35,891 nucleotides of DNA from Hydrogenophilaceae bacterium (GTDB taxonomy: Bacteria; Pseudomonadota; Gammaproteobacteria; Burkholderiales; Thiobacillaceae). The notes below the pieces were generated by a model. It was not told where the DNA came from and ran no database searches. It was given only the letters and a program-made list of their open reading frames with translations. The stretch covers positions 1 through 35,891 of the forward strand of contig JANJWO010000032.1 of assembly GCA_024709485.1 (NCBI GenBank), given 5' to 3'. The position numbers and the translations under genes were made by a program. This document shows positions 15,549 to 24,225 of this stretch, piece by piece (within the stretch, counting starts at the first letter, position 1; every line of letters begins with the position of its first letter).

Positions 15549-18035
15549 ATGGCTGAGCATGCCGCCGCCATGGGCGCTTTTTCGTCCGACGACCGCTGTT
15601 TCCACTGCGGGCTGCCGCTGCCCGCAAGCGCGGACTACCCCATCACCTACCGCCAGCACGTCGAGCACGCCTGCTGCCGCGGCTGCCAGGCGGTGGCGCA
15701 GACCATCATCGACTCCGGCCAGGAAGCCTATTACGCGCACCGCACCGCGCTGCCGCCCACGCCGCAGGACGCCCAGGCCGAGCTGGAAAAGCTGGGGCTC
15801 TTCGACCTGCCGGAAATCCAGCACAGCTTCGTGCGCGCCGAGCCCGAGAACGTGCGCGAAGCCGCACTGATCCTGGAGAACATCGTGTGCGCCGCTTGCG
15901 TGTGGCTGAACGAGCGCCATCTCGCGCAGCTGCCGGGCGTGCTCTCGGTGGACATCAACTACGCCACGCGGCGCGCGCGCGTGCGCTGGGATTCGACGCG
16001 GCTCAAGCTCTCCGACATCCTGCGCGCGATCCAGGCAATCGGCTACGTCGCCCACCCCTTCGACGCCAGCAAGCAGGAGGAGGTTTTCCGCAAGGAGCGC
16101 AACACCGCGATCAAGCGCCTGGCCATCGCCGGGCTCGGCATGATGCAGGTGATGATGTACGCCATCCCCACCTACACCGCCGACCCCTCCGAGATGACCC
16201 CGGACATCGTGGCGCTGATGCGCTGGGCCAGCCTGATCCTGACGGTGCCGGTGATTTTCTACTCCGCCGCGCCCTTCTTCCAGGGCGCCTGGCGGGACCT
16301 GCGCCGGAAAACCCTGGGTATGGACGTGCCGGTCTCGCTCGGCGTGGGCTCCGCCTTCGCCGCCAGCGTGTGGGCCACGGTGACGCAGCAGGGCGAGGTC
16401 TATTACGACTCGGTCAACATGTTCATCTTCCTGCTTTTGACCGGGCGCTTCCTCGAACTCAACGCCCGCCGCCGCAGCGCGCAGGCGGCGGAAGAGCTGG
16501 TCAAGCTGATTCCGGCCGTAGCGACCCGCCTGCCGGCCTGGCCGGCCAGAACGGCGGAGATCGTGCCGGCCGCGCAGCTTGCGCCCGGCGATCATGTGCT
16601 GATCAAGCCGGGCGAATCCATCCCCGCCGACGGCCTGCTGGTCGAGGGCGACAGCAGCGTGGTGGAAGCCATGCTGACCGGCGAGCCCGAACCGCGCGGC
16701 AAGCACCCCGGCGATGCGCTCATCGGCGGCACGCTCAATCAGCACAACCCCCTGGTCATGCGCGTGGACAGGACCGGCGAGGAGACGCGGCTGTCCGCGA
16801 TCGTGCGCCTCCTCGACCGCGCCCAGAGCGAAAAGCCACGCATCGGGCGCATGGCCGACCGCGCCGCCTCCTGGTTCGTGGGCCTGCTCCTGCTGCTCAC
16901 CCTGATCATCGCCGCGGTGTGGTACCGCATCGACCCGGACAAGGTGCTGTGGATCACGGTTTCCATCCTGGTCATCACCTGCCCCTGTGCGCTGGGCCTC
17001 GCCACCCCCGCCGCGCTCACCGCCGCCACCGGCCGGCTCACCCGGCTCGGCCTCCTGACCACGCGCGGCTACGCGCTGGAAACGCTGGCGCAGGTGAGCG
17101 ACATCGTGTTCGACAAAACCGGCACGCTGACCCTGGGCAGGCTGAGCCTGCTCGCCGTCGAGCCGGTGAACGGCCACGGCAAGGACGAAATCCTGCAACT
17201 GGCCGCCGCGCTCGAGGCCGCTTCCGAGCATCCCATCGCGGTGGCGATCAGGCAGGCGGCCGGCGGGCCGGTTCCAAGCGCCGAAGCGCCGCTCAATCAT
17301 CCGGGCGCGGGCGTGGAAGGCAGCGTCGGCGGCCGGCGCTATCGCCTGGGCAAGCCTGCCTTCGCCGGCGTCGTGGCGCCGGAAACTTCCGCGTATCCCG
17401 CCGCCACGCGCCTGGCGCTGGCCGGGCCGGACGGCCTCGTGGGCTGGCTGTATCTGGGCGACCAGCTGCGCGCCGACGCCGACGCCGCCATCGCCGCGCT
17501 GAAATCGCTGGGCGTGCGCGTGCACCTGCTGTCCGGCGACAACCCGTCCGCGGCGAATGCGGTCGCCGGACGCCTCGGCATCGAACAGGTGCGCGCCGAG
17601 GCCATGCCCGACGACAAGCTGGCCTACGTCAAGTCGCTGCAGCAGGAAGGGCGCATCGTCGCCATGATCGGCGATGGCATCAACGACGCCCCGGTGCTGG
17701 CGCAGGCACAGGTGTCCATCGCCATGGGCGAGGGCACCGACGTGGCGCAGGCCGCCGCCGACATGGTGATGCTGGGCGGGCGCGTGACCGCGCTCGCCGA
17801 CGGTGTCGGCATCGCGCGCAAGACCCGCGCCGTGATCCACCAGAACCTGGCCTGGGCGCTGGGCTACAACCTCATCGCCATCCCGCTGGCCGCGCTGGGC
17901 CATGTCACGCCCTGGATCGCCGGCATCGGCATGTCGGCCAGTTCGCTGCTGGTGGTACTGAACGCCCTGCGCCTCGCCGACTTCGAGCGCACCGACAGGA
18001 CTGCGCGGCAACAGCCGGCTCATGGGAATCGCTAG
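15549..18035 (+). CDS. ccoI: Copper-translocating P-type ATPase CcoI (FixI)
   Basis: CcoI is a P1B-type ATPase in the inner membrane that supplies copper for the CuB centre of cbb3 oxidase. In the 828-residue protein the N-terminal cysteine module CFHCG (17-21) and CCRGC (42-46) is the CcoI/FixI hallmark. A heavy-metal-associated domain with VCAACVW (113-119) follows. The ATPase core has TGEP (377-380), the transmembrane metal site CPC (478-480), DKTGT (522-526), SEHP (559-562) and GDGINDAP (708-715). Start ATG 15549 is the first reasonable codon after the ompW stop; Met8 (15570) is an alternative, and neither has a clear Shine-Dalgarno. ccoS follows, then ccoNOQP, so its role in cbb3 maturation is well supported by context. 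Confidence 0.95.
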   Translation: MAEHAAAMGAFSSDDRCFHCGLPLPASADYPITYRQHVEHACCRGCQAVAQTIIDSGQEAYYAHRTALPPTPQDAQAELEKLGLFDLPEIQHSFVRAEPENVREAALILENIVCAACVWLNERHLAQLPGVLSVDINYATRRARVRWDSTRLKLSDILRAIQAIGYVAHPFDASKQEEVFRKERNTAIKRLAIAGLGMMQVMMYAIPTYTADPSEMTPDIVALMRWASLILTVPVIFYSAAPFFQGAWRDLRRKTLGMDVPVSLGVGSAFAASVWATVTQQGEVYYDSVNMFIFLLLTGRFLELNARRRSAQAAEELVKLIPAVATRLPAWPARTAEIVPAAQLAPGDHVLIKPGESIPADGLLVEGDSSVVEAMLTGEPEPRGKHPGDALIGGTLNQHNPLVMRVDRTGEETRLSAIVRLLDRAQSEKPRIGRMADRAASWFVGLLLLLTLIIAAVWYRIDPDKVLWITVSILVITCPCALGLATPAALTAATGRLTRLGLLTTRGYALETLAQVSDIVFDKTGTLTLGRLSLLAVEPVNGHGKDEILQLAAALEAASEHPIAVAIRQAAGGPVPSAEAPLNHPGAGVEGSVGGRRYRLGKPAFAGVVAPETSAYPAATRLALAGPDGLVGWLYLGDQLRADADAAIAALKSLGVRVHLLSGDNPSAANAVAGRLGIEQVRAEAMPDDKLAYVKSLQQEGRIVAMIGDGINDAPVLAQAQVSIAMGEGTDVAQAAADMVMLGGRVTALADGVGIARKTRAVIHQNLAWALGYNLIAIPLAALGHVTPWIAGIGMSASSLLVVLNALRLADFERTDRTARQQPAHGNR

Positions 18036-18109
18036 ACCATTGCCGCGGCCAGGCGGTGGCGAGGCGCGCCAGGATCACGCCCGCACGATCGATTCATAGA
18101 TAACGCCGC

Positions 18110-18289
18110 ATGGACATCCTCTTCCTGCTCATCCCCCTGGGCCTTGTCCTCGTCGGCGTCATCGCCTGGTTCTTCATTTGGTCCGTCAATCACCGTCAGT
18201 TCGAGGACCTGGAAGGCCCCGCCCACGCCATCCTCCTGGACGACGACAAGCCCTCCCAGCCCGATTCCGGGCCGGCTGCGCCGCAATAA
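18110..18289 (+). CDS. ccoS: cbb3-type oxidase assembly protein CcoS
   Basis: This 59-residue protein is a small single-span membrane protein needed for cofactor insertion into the catalytic subunit of cbb3 oxidase. It starts MDILFLLIPLGLVLVGVIAW, a transmembrane helix (about 4-25), followed by the CcoS signature FFIWSVNHRQFEDLEGPAHA and a short acidic tail ending in Ala-Pro-Gln. It lies 74 bases after ccoI, the usual ccoI-ccoS pairing. No strong Shine-Dalgarno is visible. It ends 189 bases before ccoN. Confidence 0.93.
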   Translation: MDILFLLIPLGLVLVGVIAWFFIWSVNHRQFEDLEGPAHAILLDDDKPSQPDSGPAAPQ

Positions 18290-18358
18290 TCCCCGCTCTA
18301 TCTTTCTGAAAAAGCTGAACTAATCTGGTTGCTGTACGCAATTGAGCAGCGCGTGCAA

Positions 18359-18408
18359 AAGGCTTAATAACCTTGAAGACAGCAAGGCCTAATAACCTTG
18401 AAGATAAC
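18359..18408 (+). repeat. Two-copy 25-base tandem repeat upstream of ccoN
   Basis: Two adjacent 25-base units (18359-18383 and 18384-18408) agree at 22 of 25 positions; the shared core is TAATAACCTTGAAGA. Each unit contains an imperfect palindrome with AAGG and CCTT arms. They lie 70-120 bases before the ccoN ATG, just ahead of a TATATT (18413-18418) that could be a minus 10. The layout suggests tandem regulator sites for ccoNOQP. They do not match the FNR/ANR consensus TTGAT-N4-ATCAA. Confidence 0.75.
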
Positions 18409-18478
18409 ATGGTATATTTGCCTTAAATTCAAATAAACGACCGTTAGGTCACTGGTTTTCTACAACGGGGGGGTCCCT

Positions 18479-19915
18479 ATGGAAGTAACGACATACAATT
18501 ACAAGATCGTGCGGCAGTTCGCCCTCATGACCGTGGTCTGGGGGATCGTGGGCATGCTGGTCGGCGTGCTCATCGCCACGCAACTGGTCTTGCCCGATCT
18601 CACGCACGGCATCTCCTGGCTGAGCTATGGCCGGCTGCGGCCCCTGCATACCAACGCGGTGATCTTCGGTTTCGGCGGCACCGCCATGTTCACCGTCGTC
18701 TACTACGTGGTGCAGCGAACCTGCCATGTCCGGCTGTATGCCGAGAAGCTGGCATCGTTCACCTTCTGGGGCTGGCAGGCCGTCATCGTGCTGGCCGCCC
18801 TGACCCTGGTGTCCGGCCATACGACGTCCAAGGAATACGCCGAACTCGAATGGCCGATCGACGTGCTGATCGCCGTCGTGTGGGTGGCCTTCGCCGTCGT
18901 GTTCTTCGGCACCGTGATCAAGCGCAAGACGCCGCACATCTACGTGGCCAACTGGTTCTTCGGCGCTTACATCCTCACCGTCGCGCTTTTGCATATCGTC
19001 AACAGCGCGGAACTGCCGATCGCGTTTTTCGGCGGCTCGTGGTGGAAGTCCTATTCCGCCTACGCGGGCGTGCAGGACGCCATGGTGCAGTGGTGGTACG
19101 GCCACAACGCCGTGGGCTTCTTCCTGACCACCGCCTTCCTCGGCATGATGTACTACTTCATCCCCAAGCAGGCCGGGCGCCCGATCTATTCCTACCGCCT
19201 GTCCATCGTCCACTTCTGGGCGCTGAACTTCACCTACATGTGGGCGGGCCCGCACCATCTGCAATACTCGGCGCTGCCCGACTGGGCGCAGTCGCTCGGC
19301 ATGGTGTTCTCGCTGGTGCTGCTGGCGCCTTCCTGGGGCGGCAGGATGAACGGCATCATGACCCTGTCCGGCGCCTGGCACAAACTGCGCACCGACCCCA
19401 TCCTCAAGTTCCTGGTCACCGCCCTGTCCTTCTACGGCATGTCCACCTTCGAAGGGCCGATGATGTCGATCAAGACCGTCAACGCGCTGTCGCACTACAC
19501 CGAGTGGACCATCGGCCACGTGCATTCCGGCGCGCTGGGCTGGGTGGCCATGATCTCCATCGGCTCGCTGTACTACCTGATCCCGCGGCTGTTCGGCCGC
19601 GAGGAGATGTACTCGATGAAGCTGGTCACCACGCATTTCTGGATCGCGACCATCGGCGTGGTGCTGTACATCGCCGCCATGTGGATCGCCGGCGTGGCGC
19701 AGGGCCTGATGTGGCGCGCCTCCAATCCGGACGGCACCCTCACCTACGGTTTCGCCCAGGTGCTGAACCAGATGTATCCGTTCTACACCATCCGCCTGCT
19801 GGGCGGCCTGCTGTTCTTCAGCGGCATGCTGCTCATGGCCTGGAACGTGTGGAAAACCATCCGCGTGGGCAAGGCCGTCGACGACGCGCCCATCCCTGCC
19901 CCGGCCCGCGCTTAA
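18479..19915 (+). CDS. ccoN: cbb3-type cytochrome c oxidase subunit I (CcoN)
   Basis: CcoN is the catalytic membrane subunit carrying haem b and the haem b3-CuB oxygen-reducing site. The 478-residue protein has about twelve transmembrane segments. Metal ligands are visible: His57 (RPLHTNAV), His209 ([11 protein letters not shown]), His259 and His260 ([10 protein letters not shown]), and His347/His349 ([11 protein letters not shown]). Tyr253 in NFTYMWAG corresponds to the cross-linked active-site tyrosine typical of cbb3 enzymes, and Glu325 (FEGPMM) matches the conserved proton-path glutamate. It heads the ccoNOQP operon, with a GGGGGGG-type ribosome site before the ATG. The upstream tandem repeats may control it. 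Confidence 0.98.
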   Translation: MEVTTYNYKIVRQFALMTVVWGIVGMLVGVLIATQLVLPDLTHGISWLSYGRLRPLHTNAVIFGFGGTAMFTVVYYVVQRTCHVRLYAEKLASFTFWGWQAVIVLAALTLVSGHTTSKEYAELEWPIDVLIAVVWVAFAVVFFGTVIKRKTPHIYVANWFFGAYILTVALLHIVNSAELPIAFFGGSWWKSYSAYAGVQDAMVQWWYGHNAVGFFLTTAFLGMMYYFIPKQAGRPIYSYRLSIVHFWALNFTYMWAGPHHLQYSALPDWAQSLGMVFSLVLLAPSWGGRMNGIMTLSGAWHKLRTDPILKFLVTALSFYGMSTFEGPMMSIKTVNALSHYTEWTIGHVHSGALGWVAMISIGSLYYLIPRLFGREEMYSMKLVTTHFWIATIGVVLYIAAMWIAGVAQGLMWRASNPDGTLTYGFAQVLNQMYPFYTIRLLGGLLFFSGMLLMAWNVWKTIRVGKAVDDAPIPAPARA

Positions 19916-19933
19916 GGGAAAGGAGAACGAGAA

Positions 19934-20539
19934 ATGGCTTTCACACACCAAACCATTGAAAAGAACACCGGCTGGCTCATTCTGCTCACCCTGCTGATCG
20001 TGAGCGTGGGCGGCCTGGTGCAAATCGTGCCGCTCTACTTCCAGCGCTACGTCACCCAGCCGGTGGAAGGGCTCAAGCCCTACTCCGCACTGGAACTCTC
20101 GGGCCGCGACCTCTACATCCGCGAAGGCTGCGTGGGCTGCCACTCGCAGATGGTGCGCCCGTTCCGCGCCGAGACCGAGCGCTACGGCCACTATTCGGTG
20201 GCGGGCGAATACGTGTACGACCGTCCCTTCCTGTGGGGCTCGAAGCGCACCGGCCCCGACCTCATCCGGCTGGCCGGGCGCTACTCCGACGACTGGCATC
20301 GCGCCCACCTGTGGAACCCGCGCGACGTGGTCCCCGAGTCCAACATGCCTGCCTACACCTGGCTCTTCGACAAGGACCTGGATCCCTCCGACATCCAGGC
20401 CAAGATGCGCGCCCTCAAGGCAATGGGCCATCCCTACACGGACGAGGAAATCGCCAGCGCACCCAAGGAACTGGAAGGCAAGAAGGAGATAGACGCCATG
20501 ATCGCCTATCTGCAAAGCCTTGGCCGCTCGATGAAGTGA
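19934..20539 (+). CDS. ccoO: cbb3-type cytochrome c oxidase subunit II (CcoO)
   Basis: CcoO is the monohaem c subunit that relays electrons to CcoN. The 201-residue protein has one N-terminal membrane anchor (about 14-35), then a periplasmic domain with CVGCH (66-70) and the probable axial Met138 in ESNMPAYTW. The segment [20 protein letters not shown] is characteristic of FixO/CcoO. SD AGGAG precedes the ATG 18 bases after ccoN. Confidence 0.98.
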   Translation: MAFTHQTIEKNTGWLILLTLLIVSVGGLVQIVPLYFQRYVTQPVEGLKPYSALELSGRDLYIREGCVGCHSQMVRPFRAETERYGHYSVAGEYVYDRPFLWGSKRTGPDLIRLAGRYSDDWHRAHLWNPRDVVPESNMPAYTWLFDKDLDPSDIQAKMRALKAMGHPYTDEEIASAPKELEGKKEIDAMIAYLQSLGRSMK

Positions 20540-20547
20540 GGTGACGC

Positions 20548-20715
20548 ATGGACCTGAGCAGTCTCATCGGCAGCATCGTGACGGTGGTGTTCTTCATCAC
20601 CTTTCTCGGCATCCTCTGGTGGGCCTACGGCGGCAGCCGCAAGGCACGGTTTGAAGAAGACGCGCGGATTCCTTTCCAGGAAACCGACGACCTCCCCGCA
20701 GGAGAACAAAAATGA
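20548..20715 (+). CDS. ccoQ: cbb3-type oxidase subunit CcoQ (FixQ)
   Basis: This 55-residue protein is the small subunit thought to stabilise the cbb3 complex. It has one transmembrane helix (about 6-26, IGSIVTVVFFITFLGILWWA), then the conserved WAYGGSRKARFEEDARIPF and an acidic tail. It begins 8 bases after ccoO, and its stop overlaps the ccoP start in an ATGA junction, so the ccoP Shine-Dalgarno (AGGAGA) lies inside it. Confidence 0.95.
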   Translation: MDLSSLIGSIVTVVFFITFLGILWWAYGGSRKARFEEDARIPFQETDDLPAGEQK

Positions 20716-21686
20716 ATGAATTCACAAGTGGCTTTTGGAGTTGGTACATCACCATCATTACGGTGCTCAGCCTGGCCGGCGTGGCCCTTTTCCTCGCCTC
20801 GCAGCGGACCCGGCGCCTCGCCCCCGGCGAAAAGGCCGAGGAAATGGCGCACAAGTGGGACGGCGATCTGGTCGAGCTGAACAATCCGCTGCCCAGCTGG
20901 TGGGTCAAGCTGTTCTGGATCACCCTGATTTTCAGCGCGGTGTACCTGGTGCTCTACCCGGGCCTCGGCAGCTTCAAGGGCGTGCTGGGCTGGACCTCCT
21001 GGGGCCAGTACGACACGGAAATGACCGAAGCCAAGGCCAAATACGACCCCATCTTCAACAAGTTCCTCGGCCAGCCGGTGGAGCAGATCGCCGCCGATCC
21101 CGAAGCGCGCGAGATGGGGCAGCGGCTGTTCCTGACTTACTGCGCCCAATGCCATGGCTCCGACGCCCACGGCGCCAAAGGTTTCCCGAACCTGACCGAC
21201 AAGGACTGGCTGTATGGCGGCGATGGCGGAACCATCCAGGCGAGCATCGCCAATGGCCGCGCCGGCATGATGCCGCAGCTGGCCGAGGCCCTCGGCGGCG
21301 CGGAAGGCGTGAAGCAGGTCGCCAACTATGTCCTGTCCCTCTCCGGCAGCCCGCACGACGCCCGCCTTGCCGCAGCCGGCAAGGAGAAGTTCATGCTGTG
21401 CGCCGCCTGCCACATGCCGGATGGCACCGGCAACCAGACCATCGGCGCGCCCAACCTGACCGACAAGACCTGGCTCTATGGCGGTTCCGAGGCCAGCATC
21501 ATCGAGACCATCAGCAAGGGGCGCAACGGCCAGATGCCGGCGCAACTCCAGGCCCTGGGCGAAGCGAAGGTGCATCTGCTAGCCGCCTATGTTTACGGAC
21601 TGGGCGGCGGTATGCCCAAGCCGGCCGCGCCGGAGGCTGCCGCGCCGGCGGCGGAACAAGCGCCCGCCGCGCCCATGACGCAATAA
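20712..21686 (+). CDS. ccoP: cbb3-type cytochrome c oxidase subunit III (CcoP)
   Basis: CcoP is the dihaem subunit that accepts electrons from soluble cytochromes. In the 324-residue protein there are two N-terminal membrane helices (about 8-28 and 65-84) joined by a cytoplasmic stretch with HKWDGDLVELNNPLPSWW, the FixP/CcoP N-terminal signature. Two c-type haem domains follow: CAQCH (144-148) and CAACH (230-234), each with a nearby GKPNLTDK-like segment. The tail after 305 is rich in Ala and Pro and looks disordered. It is the last structural gene; a perfect stem-loop separates it from ccoG. Confidence 0.97.
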   Translation: MNEFTSGFWSWYITIITVLSLAGVALFLASQRTRRLAPGEKAEEMAHKWDGDLVELNNPLPSWWVKLFWITLIFSAVYLVLYPGLGSFKGVLGWTSWGQYDTEMTEAKAKYDPIFNKFLGQPVEQIAADPEAREMGQRLFLTYCAQCHGSDAHGAKGFPNLTDKDWLYGGDGGTIQASIANGRAGMMPQLAEALGGAEGVKQVANYVLSLSGSPHDARLAAAGKEKFMLCAACHMPDGTGNQTIGAPNLTDKTWLYGGSEASIIETISKGRNGQMPAQLQALGEAKVHLLAAYVYGLGGGMPKPAAPEAAAPAAEQAPAAPMTQ

Positions 21687-21736
21687 GCCGTCGGCATCGA
21701 GCCCCGCCCGCCCTTTCCCGGGGCGGGAACCGGGGT

Positions 21737-21771
21737 CTTTCGCATCGGCCGCGCCGCAGCCGATGCGAAAG
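21737..21771 (+). other. Perfect 13-base stem-loop between ccoP and ccoG
   Basis: CTTTCGCATCGGC (21737-21749) and GCCGATGCGAAAG (21759-21771) are exact complements with a 9-base loop. No T run follows, so it is not a classical intrinsic terminator. It may stabilise the 3' end of ccoNOQP mRNA, or reduce readthrough so that assembly genes are expressed less than structural genes. A second GC-rich hairpin (CCCGCCC/GGGCGGG) lies just before it. Confidence 0.8.
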
Positions 21772-21791
21772 CCTCCGCAACTTGACCCGCC

Positions 21792-23216
21792 ATGGACCCG
21801 AATACCCCAACGCCCCCTGCCAGCGAAACCGCTCACGATCTGGAAGAGTCGCTCTATGCGGTGCGCCAGAAAATCCAGCCGCGCGCCGTGCACGGCTGGT
21901 TCGCGAACTGGCGCCTGGCGCTGGTGCTGTTGACGCAACTGGTTTACTACGGCCTGCCCTGGCTCAGGTGGGACGGCCACCAGGCCGTCCTCTTCGACCT
22001 GGCGGCGCGCAAGTTCTACATTTTCGGCCTCACCCTGTGGCCGCAGGATTTCATCTGGTTGACCGGACTGCTGGTCATTTCCGCGCTCTCGCTGTTCCTG
22101 TTCACCGCCGTGGCCGGCCGCCTGTGGTGCGGTTACGCCTGCCCGCAAACCGTGTACACGGAAATCTTCATGTGGATCGAGGAGCTCACCGAAGGCGGGC
22201 ATCTGGCGCGCAAGAAGCTCGACAGTTCGCCCTGGAATATCGAGAAAGCGCGCAAGCGCGGGCTGAAGCACCTGCTGTGGTTCCTGATCGCGTTCTGGAC
22301 CGGCTTCACCTTCGTGGGTTACTTCACTCCGATCACGCTCCTGGGCAAGGAGCTCGCCACGTTCAGCACCGGCGGCTGGGAGACGTTCTGGGTCTTCTTC
22401 TATGCCTTCGCCACCTGGGGCAATGCCGGCTTCATGCGCGAGCAGGTGTGCAAGTACATGTGCCCGTATGCCCGCTTCCAGAGCGTGATGTTCGACTCCG
22501 ACACTCTAACCGTAACCTACGACACTTCCCGCGGCGAGCCGCGCGGTCCGCGCAGCAGGAAAGCCGACTACAAGGCGCTGGGGCTGGGCGACTGCGTGGA
22601 TTGCGGCATCTGCGTGCAGGTCTGCCCGACCGGCATCGACATCCGCCGCGGCCTGCAGTACGAATGCATCGGCTGCGCCGCCTGTATCGACGGCTGCAAC
22701 CAGGTCATGGAAAAAATGGGCTACCCCAAGGGGCTCATCCGCTACACCACTGAAAACGTGGTGAAGGGCAAGTATTCCGACAGCGGCATCCTCGGCCACG
22801 TGTTCCGGCCGCGCGTGCTGGTGTATGGCGCGATCCTGCTGGCGGTCATCGGCGCCTTCCTGATTACCCTGGCCAACCGCGTGCCCCTGCGCCTGGAAGT
22901 CATTCGCGACCGCCTCACCCTCTCGCGCACGACCGATGAAGGCCGCCTCGAAAACCTCTATACCCTGCAGATCCTCAACATGGAAAACCAGCGCCATCGC
23001 TACAGGATCAGCGTCAGCGGCGCCGACGACATCCGCATCGTCGTCGACGACAAGAACCTGCAGGCCGGCCCGCAGGAGACCGTGCAGGTGCCCATCCGCC
23101 TGCAGGTCGACCCGGCCAGTCTCAAAGGGCCCTCGACCCCGATCCTGATCAAGGTTCAGGCCGAGGAGAATCCCAAGCTCACGCGCGAGGCGAAATCCAG
23201 CTTCCTCAGGAGATAA
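21792..23216 (+). CDS. ccoG: cbb3 oxidase accessory protein CcoG (RdxA/FixG)
   Basis: CcoG is a membrane iron-sulfur protein, implicated in copper reduction for cbb3 biogenesis. The 474-residue protein has a RQKIQPRAVHGWFANWR N-terminal segment, about five transmembrane segments, and a CGYACPQTVYTE motif near 113-124. Two ferredoxin-type cysteine sets follow: DCVDCGICVQVCP and CIGCAACIDGCNQ (about 268-310). The C-terminal periplasmic domain is the usual FixG immunoglobulin-like fold (after about 365). The start at 21792 lies 20 bases beyond the stem-loop. ccoH follows three bases after the stop. Confidence 0.96.
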   Translation: MDPNTPTPPASETAHDLEESLYAVRQKIQPRAVHGWFANWRLALVLLTQLVYYGLPWLRWDGHQAVLFDLAARKFYIFGLTLWPQDFIWLTGLLVISALSLFLFTAVAGRLWCGYACPQTVYTEIFMWIEELTEGGHLARKKLDSSPWNIEKARKRGLKHLLWFLIAFWTGFTFVGYFTPITLLGKELATFSTGGWETFWVFFYAFATWGNAGFMREQVCKYMCPYARFQSVMFDSDTLTVTYDTSRGEPRGPRSRKADYKALGLGDCVDCGICVQVCPTGIDIRRGLQYECIGCAACIDGCNQVMEKMGYPKGLIRYTTENVVKGKYSDSGILGHVFRPRVLVYGAILLAVIGAFLITLANRVPLRLEVIRDRLTLSRTTDEGRLENLYTLQILNMENQRHRYRISVSGADDIRIVVDDKNLQAGPQETVQVPIRLQVDPASLKGPSTPILIKVQAEENPKLTREAKSSFLRR

Positions 23217-23219
23217 CGC

Positions 23220-23714
23220 ATGAACACGCATACGCCGGCTTCCACGCCCTGGTACAAGGAGCCCTGGCCCTGGCTCCTGGCCATCATGCCGACCACCGCC
23301 GTCATCGCGGGCGGTTTTACCCTGTGGTTCGCCATCACCTCCGACGACGGGCTGGTGGTCGATGATTACTACAAGGAGGGCAAGGCCATCAATAAAACCA
23401 TCGCGCGCGACCGCTTGGCGCAGTCGCTCGGCCTCAGCGCGCGCTTGATCCCCCAGGGAACGGCCCTGCACATGCAGCTCTTTGGCCACCTGCAGACCGC
23501 GCCCGGGAAACTGACCCTGCAGCTCATGCATCCGACACGCAATGGCGATGATCACCGCGTGATTCTTGACTGGGACGGCTCCGCATACACGGGCCGGCTG
23601 CCGCAGCTCGCCGGCGCCCATTACCGCGCCCAGCTTACGCCCGAGTTCGGCAATTGGCGGCTTACCGGCGAACTGCTGCCCGGCCAGGCCATGACCCTGG
23701 CGCCTCGCCTGTAG
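23220..23714 (+). CDS. ccoH: cbb3 oxidase accessory protein CcoH (FixH)
   Basis: FixH/CcoH is a single-span membrane protein required for cbb3 assembly or stability. The 164-residue protein has PWYKEPWPWLLAIMPTTAVI as the N-terminal anchor (about 10-38), then the family signature VVDDYYKEGKAINKTIARD (about 45-65) and a periplasmic beta-rich domain ending with a GNWRLTGE segment. It is three bases from ccoG and ten bases from the next gene. Confidence 0.93.
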   Translation: MNTHTPASTPWYKEPWPWLLAIMPTTAVIAGGFTLWFAITSDDGLVVDDYYKEGKAINKTIARDRLAQSLGLSARLIPQGTALHMQLFGHLQTAPGKLTLQLMHPTRNGDDHRVILDWDGSAYTGRLPQLAGAHYRAQLTPEFGNWRLTGELLPGQAMTLAPRL

Positions 23715-23724
23715 GAGGTACAAG

Positions 23725-24024
23725 ATGCTGCAGCGTTTGATCACCATACTCTGGCCGCCCTTCCTCATCGCCGGCGTGGCCGACGCGCTGTTCTTCACCC
23801 TGTTCGACCCCTTGCAGCTCCTGTATCAGCAAGAGCCCGTGTTCGGCAGCCGCCTCGCCGCCTACACCGTCGGCTTCTTCCTGTTCTGGCTGTTGGGCAT
23901 CGGCTCGTCCGCCCTGACCTGCTATTTCCAGCGCGGTGCCGACGAGATCAATCACTGCCCGCTGCCGCCCTCGCAACGCCCGCCCGGCTGCCCCAAGCGC
24001 GAGGGCTGCGCCGACTGCCAGTAA
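23725..24024 (+). CDS. Small membrane protein with cysteine-rich tail, cbb3 locus
   Basis: A 99-residue protein of unknown function at the end of the cbb3 assembly genes. It has two predicted membrane spans (about 8-28 and 44-66) and a C-terminal tail with five cysteines counting the one just after the second helix (CYF, HCPLPP, PGCPKREGCADC). The tail resembles a metal or iron-sulfur site but matches no motif I recognise. The ATG has an excellent Shine-Dalgarno (AGGAGG) and begins 10 bases after ccoH, so cotranscription is very likely. The position suggests a role in cbb3 assembly or copper handling; this is inference from context only. Confidence 0.8.
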   Translation: MLQRLITILWPPFLIAGVADALFFTLFDPLQLLYQQEPVFGSRLAAYTVGFFLFWLLGIGSSALTCYFQRGADEINHCPLPPSQRPPGCPKREGCADCQ

Positions 24025-24047
24025 CATCGCCGGCGGCCCCGAAGCTC

Positions 24048-24070
24048 AAAGCCCGCCCAGGCGGGGTTTC
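24048..24070 (+). terminator. Terminator-like hairpin after the cbb3 locus
   Basis: CCCGCC and GGCGGG pair around a CA loop, flanked by AAAG and GTTTCC with TGTTT just beyond. It starts 23 bases after the last gene of the cluster. The very short loop and broken T tract make it a moderate call. Confidence 0.5.
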
Positions 24071-24162
24071 CTGTTTCCCGCCTGCGGCCGACATTCGGCG
24101 ACCCGGCGCGCACAGCGCGGCCTGCCCGCCCCCCTTGCGGGCGCGCCAGCGTGTTTGCTGGA

Positions 24163-24168
24163 TATAAT
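24163..24168 (+). promoter_or_regulatory. Putative minus 10 box of the ClC gene
   Basis: A perfect TATAAT lies 57 bases before the ATG at 24226. No minus 35 with good spacing is visible (TTGCGG at 24135 is 22 bases away), so an activator or an extended leader may be involved. Confidence 0.4.
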
Positions 24169-24225
24169 GTCGGCGATGTCCCACTGAGAACCGCCGCCGG
24201 CCCATGCTGGCCTCAACCTCGCCGC

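Noticed and set aside
15501-18023. An 840-codon open frame antisense to ccoI.
   Set aside because: Composition is rich in His, Arg, Gly and Asp as expected for the opposite strand of a GC-rich gene, while the sense frame has all P-type ATPase motifs.
18331-18343. Possible FNR/ANR box upstream of ccoN (TTGCTGTACGCAA).
   Set aside because: The symmetric arms have the wrong spacing (13 instead of 14 bases) and lack the T-GAT/ATC-A core, so the match to TTGAT-N4-ATCAA is poor.
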